A DNA stretch of 64,000 nt. Source: Anomaloglossus baeobatrachus. Lineage: Eukaryota > Chordata > Amphibia > Anura > Aromobatidae. Below the pieces are notes generated by a model. The model was given only the letters and a program-made list of their open reading frames with translations, was not told the origin of the DNA and did not search any database. This document shows, piece after piece, positions 59,461 to 64,000 of this stretch (position 1 is its first letter; each line of letters begins with the position of its first letter). Location: NCBI RefSeq assembly GCF_048569485.1, contig NC_134360.1, positions 207,673,164-207,737,163 on the forward strand. Reading direction: 5' to 3'. A program made the position numbers and the translations under genes.

Positions 59461-61005
59461 CTACAGGTGGGCAACCGCCGCCTGAAGGACTTGCCTACCT
59501 AGGCTGGCATCCGCCGAAGCATAGGTATGCACCTGATAGTGTTTCGTGAAAGTGTGCAGGCTCGACCAGGTAGCCGCCTGACACACCTGCTGAGCCGTAG
59601 CCTGGTGCCGCAAAGCCCAGGATGCACCCACGGCTCTGGTAGAATGGGCTTTCAGCCCAGAGGGAACCGGAAGCCCAGAAGATCGATAAGCTTCGAGAAT
59701 TGGTTCCTTGATCCACCGAGCCAGGGTTGATTTCGAAGCTTGTGACCCTTTACGCTGGCCAGCGACAAGGACAAAGAGTGCATCCGAACGGCGCAGGGGC
59801 GCCGTACGAGAAATGTAGAGTCTGAGTGCTCTCACCAGATCTAACAAGTGCAGATCCTTTTCACACTGGTGAACTGGATGAGGACAAAAAGAGGGTAAGG
59901 AGATATCCTGATTGAGATGAAAGGGGGATACCACCTTAGGTAGAAATTCCGGAACCGGACGCAGAACCACCTTGTCCTGGTGAAACACCAGGAAAGGGGC
60001 TTTGCATGACAGCGCTGCTAGCTCAGACACTCTCCGAAGTGATGTGACTGCTACTAGGAAAACCACTTTCTGTGAAAGGCGTGAAAGAGAAATATCCTTC
60101 ATTGGCTCGAAAGGTGGTTTCTGAAGAGCCATCAGTACCCTGTTCAGATCCCAGGGTTCTAACGGCCGCTTGTAAGGAGGGACTATGTGACAAACCCCCT
60201 GCAGGAACGTGCGTACCTGTGGAAGTCTGGCCAGGCGCTTCTGAAAAAACACAGAGAGCGCTGAGACTTGTCCCTTAAGAGAACCGAGCGACAACCCTTT
60301 TTCCAATCCTGATTGAAGGAAGGAAAGAAAAGTGGGCAAGGCAAATGGCCAGGGAGAAAAACCCTGATCAGAGCACCAAGATAGGAATATCCTCCACGTC
60401 CTGTGGTAGATCTTGGCGGACGTTGGTTTCCTAGCCTGTCTCATAGTGGCAATGACCTCTTGAGATAACCCTGAAGACGCTAGGATCCAGGACTCAATGG
60501 CCACACAGTCAGGTTGAGGGCCGCAGAATTCAGATGGAAAAACGGCCCTTGAGACAGCAAGTCTGGTCGGTCTGGTAGTGGCCACGGTTGACTCACCGTG
60601 AGATGCCACAGATCTGGGTACCACGACCTCCTCGGCCAGTCTGGCGCGACGAGGATGGCGCGGCGACAGTCGGACCTGATCTTGCGTAACACTCTGGGCA
60701 ACAGTGCCAGAGGAGGAAACACATAAGGGAGCTGAAACTGCGACCAATCCTGAACTAAGGCGTCTGCCGCCAGAGCTCTGTGATCTTGAGAGCGTGCCAT
60801 GAATGTTGGGACCTTGTTGTTGTGCCGTGACGCCATTAGGTCGACGTCCGGCATCCCCCAGCGGCAACAGATCTCCTGAAACACGTCCGGGTGAAGGGAC
60901 CATTCCCCTGCGTCCATGCCCTGGCGACTGAGAAAGTCTGCTTCCCAGTTTTCTACGCCCGGGATGTGAACTGCGGATATGGTGGAGGCCGTGGCTTCCA
61001 CCCAC
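59461..61005 (-). CDS. DIRS D tyrosine recombinase frame
   Basis: The 514-codon frame carries the same recombinase as element B, with SLRRVSELAALS (Arg), AHSTRAVGASWAL (HxxR) and TFTKHYQVHTY (Tyr). By eye roughly nine in ten residues agree with B over the enzyme core. The first 170 or so codons overlap the RNase H end of the polymerase frame. The likely role is integration of the circular DNA copy. Confidence 0.88.
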   Translation of the reverse strand: MGGSHGLHHIRSSHPGRRKLGSRLSQSPGHGRRGMVPSPGRVSGDLLPLGDAGRRPNGVTAQQQGPNIHGTLSRSQSSGGRRLSSGLVAVSAPLCVSSSGTVAQSVTQDQVRLSPRHPRRARLAEEVVVPRSVASHGESTVATTRPTRLAVSRAVFPSEFCGPQPDCVAIESWILASSGLSQEVIATMRQARKPTSAKIYHRTWRIFLSWCSDQGFSPWPFALPTFLSFLQSGLEKGLSLGSLKGQVSALSVFFQKRLARLPQVRTFLQGVCHIVPPYKRPLEPWDLNRVLMALQKPPFEPMKDISLSRLSQKVVFLVAVTSLRRVSELAALSCKAPFLVFHQDKVVLRPVPEFLPKVVSPFHLNQDISLPSFCPHPVHQCEKDLHLLDLVRALRLYISRTAPLRRSDALFVLVAGQRKGSQASKSTLARWIKEPILEAYRSSGLPVPSGLKAHSTRAVGASWALRHQATAQQVCQAATWSSLHTFTKHYQVHTYASADASLGRQVLQAAVAHL

Positions 61006-62627
61006 ATAAGAATCCGCCGGACTTCCTGGAAGGCTTGCCTACTGCGTGTTCCCCCTTGGTGGTTGATGTATGCCACCGCTGTGGAGTTTTCCGACTGAAT
61101 TCGGATTTGCTGGCCTTCCAGCCACGGCTGGAACGCCTTTAGGGCAAGATACACTGCCCTTATCTCCAGAACATTGATCTGAAGGGAGGACTCTATCGGA
61201 GTCCAGGTTCCCTGAGCCCTGTGGTGGAGAAAAAACGCTCCCCACCCAGACAGGCTCGCGTCCGTCGTGACCACGGCCCATGATGGGGGAAGGAAGGATT
61301 TCCCCCCCGACAGAGAAGTGGGGAGAAGCCACCACTGAAGGGAAGCCTTGGCTGCCCGTGAAAGGGAGACTTTCCTGTCGAGGGACGTCGACTTCCTGTC
61401 CCATTTTCGGAGAATGTCCCATTGAAGAGGACGCAGATGAAACTGCGCAAAAGGAACTGCCTCCATTGCTGCTACCATCTTCCCTAGGAAGTGCATGAGG
61501 CGCCTCAGAGGGTGTGACTGGCCTTGAAGGAGAGATCGCACCCCTGTCTGTAGTGAACGCTGTTTGTCCAGCGGAAGCTTCACAATCGCTGGAAGAGTAT
61601 GAAACTCCATGCCAAGATATGTCAGAGATTGGGCCGGTGTCAGATTTGACTTTGGAAAATTGATGATCCACCCGAAACTCTGGAGAGTCTCCAGAGCAAT
61701 GTTCAGGCTGTGTTGGCATGCCACTTGAGTGGGTGCCTTGACAAGCAGATCGTCTAAGTAAGGGATCACCGAGTGTCCCTGAGAGTGTAGGACTGCTACC
61801 ACTGCTGCCATGACCTTGGTGAAGACCCGTGGGGCTGTCGCCAGGCCGAAAGGTAGTGCCTCGAACTGAAGATGTTCGTCTCCTATGGCGAAACGCAGGA
61901 AGCGCTGATGCTCTGGTGCAATTGGTACGTGGAGATAAGCATCTTTGATGTCGATTGATGCTAGGAAATCTCCTTTGGACATTGAGGCGATGACGGAGCG
62001 GAGCGATTCCATCCGGAACCGCCTGGTTTTTACGTGTTTGTTGAGCAGTTTTAGGTCCAGAACAGGACGGAAGGATCCGTCCTTTTTCGGTACCACAAAC
62101 AAGTTGGAGTAAAAACCGTGACCCTGTTGCTGAAGAGGCACAGGGATCACCACCCCTTCCGCCTTCAGAGTGCACACCGCCTGAAGAAGAGCATCGGCTC
62201 TCTCGGGGGGCGGGGATGTTCTGAAAAAACGAGTCGGAGGACGAGAGCTGAGCTCTATCCTGTAACCGTGGGATAGAATGTCTCTCACCCATCGGTCTTT
62301 TACCTGTGGCAGCCAGGCGTCGCAAAAGCGGGAAAGCCTGCCACCGACCGAGGATGCGGTGTGAGGAGGCCGAGAGTCATGAGGAGGCCGCCTTGGGAGC
62401 GGTTCCTCCGGCGGTCTTTTTAGGACGTGACTTAGACCGCCATGCATCGGAGTTCCTCTGATCCTTTTGAGGCCTTTTGGACGAGGAGAACTGAGACCTT
62501 CCCGTGGGCCGAAAGGACCGAAACCTCGATTGTACCTTCCGTGGTTGAGGTCTGTTTGGTTTGGACTGGGGTAAGGAAGAGTCCTTTCCCTTGGATTGTT
62601 TAATGATTTCATCCAATCGTTCACCAA
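60480..62627 (-). CDS. DIRS D reverse transcriptase / RNase H
   Basis: This 715-codon frame, equal in length to that of B, has VVPKKDGSFRPVLDLKLLN, SIDIKDAYLHVPI, the YLDD box in VIPYLDDLLVKAP, VTTDASLSGWGAFF and NWEADFLSRQG. It is open throughout. The N-terminal part overlaps gag and its true start is not resolved. Confidence 0.9.
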   Translation of the reverse strand: MVNDWMKSLNNPRERTLPYPSPNQTDLNHGRYNRGFGPFGPREGLSSPRPKGLKRIRGTPMHGGLSHVLKRPPEEPLPRRPPHDSRPPHTASSVGGRLSRFCDAWLPQVKDRWVRDILSHGYRIELSSRPPTRFFRTSPPPERADALLQAVCTLKAEGVVIPVPLQQQGHGFYSNLFVVPKKDGSFRPVLDLKLLNKHVKTRRFRMESLRSVIASMSKGDFLASIDIKDAYLHVPIAPEHQRFLRFAIGDEHLQFEALPFGLATAPRVFTKVMAAVVAVLHSQGHSVIPYLDDLLVKAPTQVACQHSLNIALETLQSFGWIINFPKSNLTPAQSLTYLGMEFHTLPAIVKLPLDKQRSLQTGVRSLLQGQSHPLRRLMHFLGKMVAAMEAVPFAQFHLRPLQWDILRKWDRKSTSLDRKVSLSRAAKASLQWWLLPTSLSGGKSFLPPSWAVVTTDASLSGWGAFFLHHRAQGTWTPIESSLQINVLEIRAVYLALKAFQPWLEGQQIRIQSENSTAVAYINHQGGTRSRQAFQEVRRILMWVEATASTISAVHIPGVENWEADFLSRQGMDAGEWSLHPDVFQEICCRWGMPDVDLMASRHNNKVPTFMARSQDHRALAADALVQDWSQFQLPYVFPPLALLPRVLRKIRSDCRRAILVAPDWPRRSWYPDLWHLTVSQPWPLPDRPDLLSQGPFFHLNSAALNLTVWPLSPGS

Positions 62628-63879
62628 ACAGGTGGTCGCCAGAAAATGGCAAACCGGTTAAGAACTTTTTGGAAGCGGAGTCTGCCTTCCATTCACGTAA
62701 CCACATGGCCCTGCGGACTGCCACCGAATTGGCGGATGCTACCACTGTACGGCTCGTAGAGTCCAGGACCGCATTAATGGCGTAGGACGCAAACGCCGAC
62801 GCCTGAGAGGTTAAGGACACCACTTGCGGAGCAGATGTACGTGTGACTGCATTAATCTGCGCATGACAAGCTGAGATAGCTTGGAATGCCCATACGGCTG
62901 CGAATGCTGGAGCAAAAGACGCGCCGATAGCTTCATAGATGGATTTCAACCAGAGCTCCATCTGTCTGTCAGTGGCATCTTTGAGTGAAGCCCCATCTTC
63001 CACTGCAACTATGGATCTAGCCGCCAGTCTGGAGACAGGAGGATCCACCTTAGGACACTGAGCCCAGCCCTTGACAACGTCAGGGGGGAAGGGATAACGT
63101 GTATCCTTAAGGCGCTTGGAAAAACGCTTATCTGGACAAGCTCGGTGTTTCTGGACTGCCCCTCTGAAGTCAGAGTGATCCAGAAACATACTCAATGGAC
63201 GCTTGGGAGACCTGAAACGGAATTTCTCCTGCTGAGAAGCTGACTCCTCAATTGTAGGAGCTGGTGGAGAAATATCCAACACCTGATTGATGGTTGCTAT
63301 AAGGTCATTCACTATGGCGTCACCATCAGGTGTATCCAGGTTAAGCGCGGTCTCAGGATCAGAATCCTGATCTGCTAACTCCGCTTCATCATCCAGAGAG
63401 TCTTCCTGCTGAGACCCTGAACAGTGTGATGAAGTCGAGGGAATTTCCCAGCGCCCCCGCTTAGGCGGCCTGGGACTGCGGTCCATGTCAGAGACCTCAC
63501 CCTGGGACCCATGGGTCATCCCAGGAGCACTCTGCAGCTCCAATTGAGTGGGGCCTGGGGTCAATGATTGAACAGTGCCCGGGGCCTGAGTCACCGGTCT
63601 GGACTGTAAGGCTTCTAGTATCCTAGCAGACCATTTATCCATAGTCTCAGACAGTTTGTCAGCAAACACTGCAAACTCCGTCCCTGTCACCTGGACAGTG
63701 GTAGCAGGTGGTTCTACCTGGGCCACCAGTAGCAGAGGCTCCGGCTGATTAAGTGCCACAGGGGCCGAGCATTGCACACAATGAGGGTCCGTGGAACCAG
63801 CCGGTAGTATAGCCGCACATGAGGTACAGGTTGCAAAGTAAGCCTGTGCTTTGGCACCCTTGCTATTTGCAGACGACAT
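62377..63879 (-). CDS. DIRS D Gag-like protein
   Basis: The start at 63879 (MSSANSKGAKAQAYF) is chosen over an upstream ATG at 63930 because it matches the start of Gag in element B. It keeps the CTSCAA...HCVQCS zinc-like pairs, the acidic middle, the conserved VAVEDGASLKDATDRQMELW block and the basic C-terminus. It gives about 500 residues, all open. Confidence 0.85.
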   Translation of the reverse strand: MSSANSKGAKAQAYFATCTSCAAILPAGSTDPHCVQCSAPVALNQPEPLLLVAQVEPPATTVQVTGTEFAVFADKLSETMDKWSARILEALQSRPVTQAPGTVQSLTPGPTQLELQSAPGMTHGSQGEVSDMDRSPRPPKRGRWEIPSTSSHCSGSQQEDSLDDEAELADQDSDPETALNLDTPDGDAIVNDLIATINQVLDISPPAPTIEESASQQEKFRFRSPKRPLSMFLDHSDFRGAVQKHRACPDKRFSKRLKDTRYPFPPDVVKGWAQCPKVDPPVSRLAARSIVAVEDGASLKDATDRQMELWLKSIYEAIGASFAPAFAAVWAFQAISACHAQINAVTRTSAPQVVSLTSQASAFASYAINAVLDSTSRTVVASANSVAVRRAMWLREWKADSASKKFLTGLPFSGDHLFGERLDEIIKQSKGKDSSLPQSKPNRPQPRKVQSRFRSFRPTGRSQFSSSKRPQKDQRNSDAWRSKSRPKKTAGGTAPKAASS

Positions 63880-63961
63880 GCTGTTGTCTCCTCTGAGTAC
63901 AATCCAGGAGGGTATATAGCCAAAAATCAACAGTGCGACAGTACAGTGTAAATGTATAGCA

Positions 63962-64000
63962 TATAAGCATATATATATATATTATATATATATATATATA
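63962..64000. repeat. (TA)n run upstream of DIRS D gag
   Basis: An alternating TA tract reaches the window edge. It occupies the place of the TA-rich box of element B. Confidence 0.85.

Larger units (their letters stand above)
58972..64000 (-). mobile_element. DIRS-type retroelement D, coding part looks whole, 5' end beyond window
   Basis: The 3' terminal repeat lies at about 58972-59165, the internal complementary region at about 59285-59425, then recombinase, RT/RNase H and Gag frames follow toward the right. All are long and open, and their proteins are nearly the same as those of element B, so the insertion is recent. It lies antisense to FAM151A, its tip about 70 bp after that gene's stop codon. 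Confidence 0.93.

Overview
The window looks like part of a large, transposon-rich anuran (frog) genome. The evidence is T2-type MITEs with TTAA targets, several Tc1 families, DIRS-type tyrosine-recombinase retroelements, an L1-type LINE, PIF/Harbinger-like and hAT-like foldback MITEs, and Penelope-type inserts with hammerhead-ribozyme cores. All of this surrounds one intron-rich vertebrate gene. I see no bacterial or viral genome, no CRISPR array, and no tRNA or rRNA gene.

The only host gene I can support is FAM151A. It lies on the + strand as eight coding exons between 29187 and 58902. The exons join in phase at GT-AG boundaries to a 579-residue protein, close to the human length as I remember it (about 585). 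Introns 1 and 2 are each over 10 kb and are mostly stacked transposons. Two very short upstream reading frames are chained to the main start codon by ATGA overlaps.

Region 1-29186 is intergenic and repeat-dominated. It holds the 3' end of a DIRS element (1-1092), a whole-looking DIRS element (about 1763-7855), MITEs including a T2-type element carrying a 29-bp minisatellite, an internally deleted Tc1, a nearly intact L1 (12653-18055, with target-site duplication), a relic of a second DIRS lineage (18140-19305), and an old DIRS copy in reverse (19306-25100). Further MITEs follow, then an inverted-dimer Penelope insert (28144-28944) about 240 bp before the FAM151A start codon.

Region 29187-58902 is the gene. 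Intron 1 has three Tc1 elements (one split by a 1.9-kb Harbinger-like MITE) and palindromic inserts flanked by 13-18 bp direct repeats. Intron 2 has a hAT element with a clean 8-bp duplication and a three-deep nest (hAT-like MITE, then a long LTR-like repeat, then a Harbinger-like MITE). Intron 5 is mostly a 28-bp-class minisatellite. Introns 6 and 7 hold T2 MITEs and a foldback with hammerhead-like cores.

Region 58972-64000 is a young DIRS element on the - strand that runs off the window. Its 3' terminal repeat starts about 70 bp after the FAM151A stop codon, so the native 3' UTR and polyadenylation site are displaced, replaced or very short.

The most interesting signals are the repeated inverted hammerhead-bearing inserts in and beside the gene, the DIRS copy abutting its 3' end, the conserved GGTAAGT motif at the DIRS tips, the long overlapping frame in DIRS, and hairpin and filler modules shared between MITEs with different ends.
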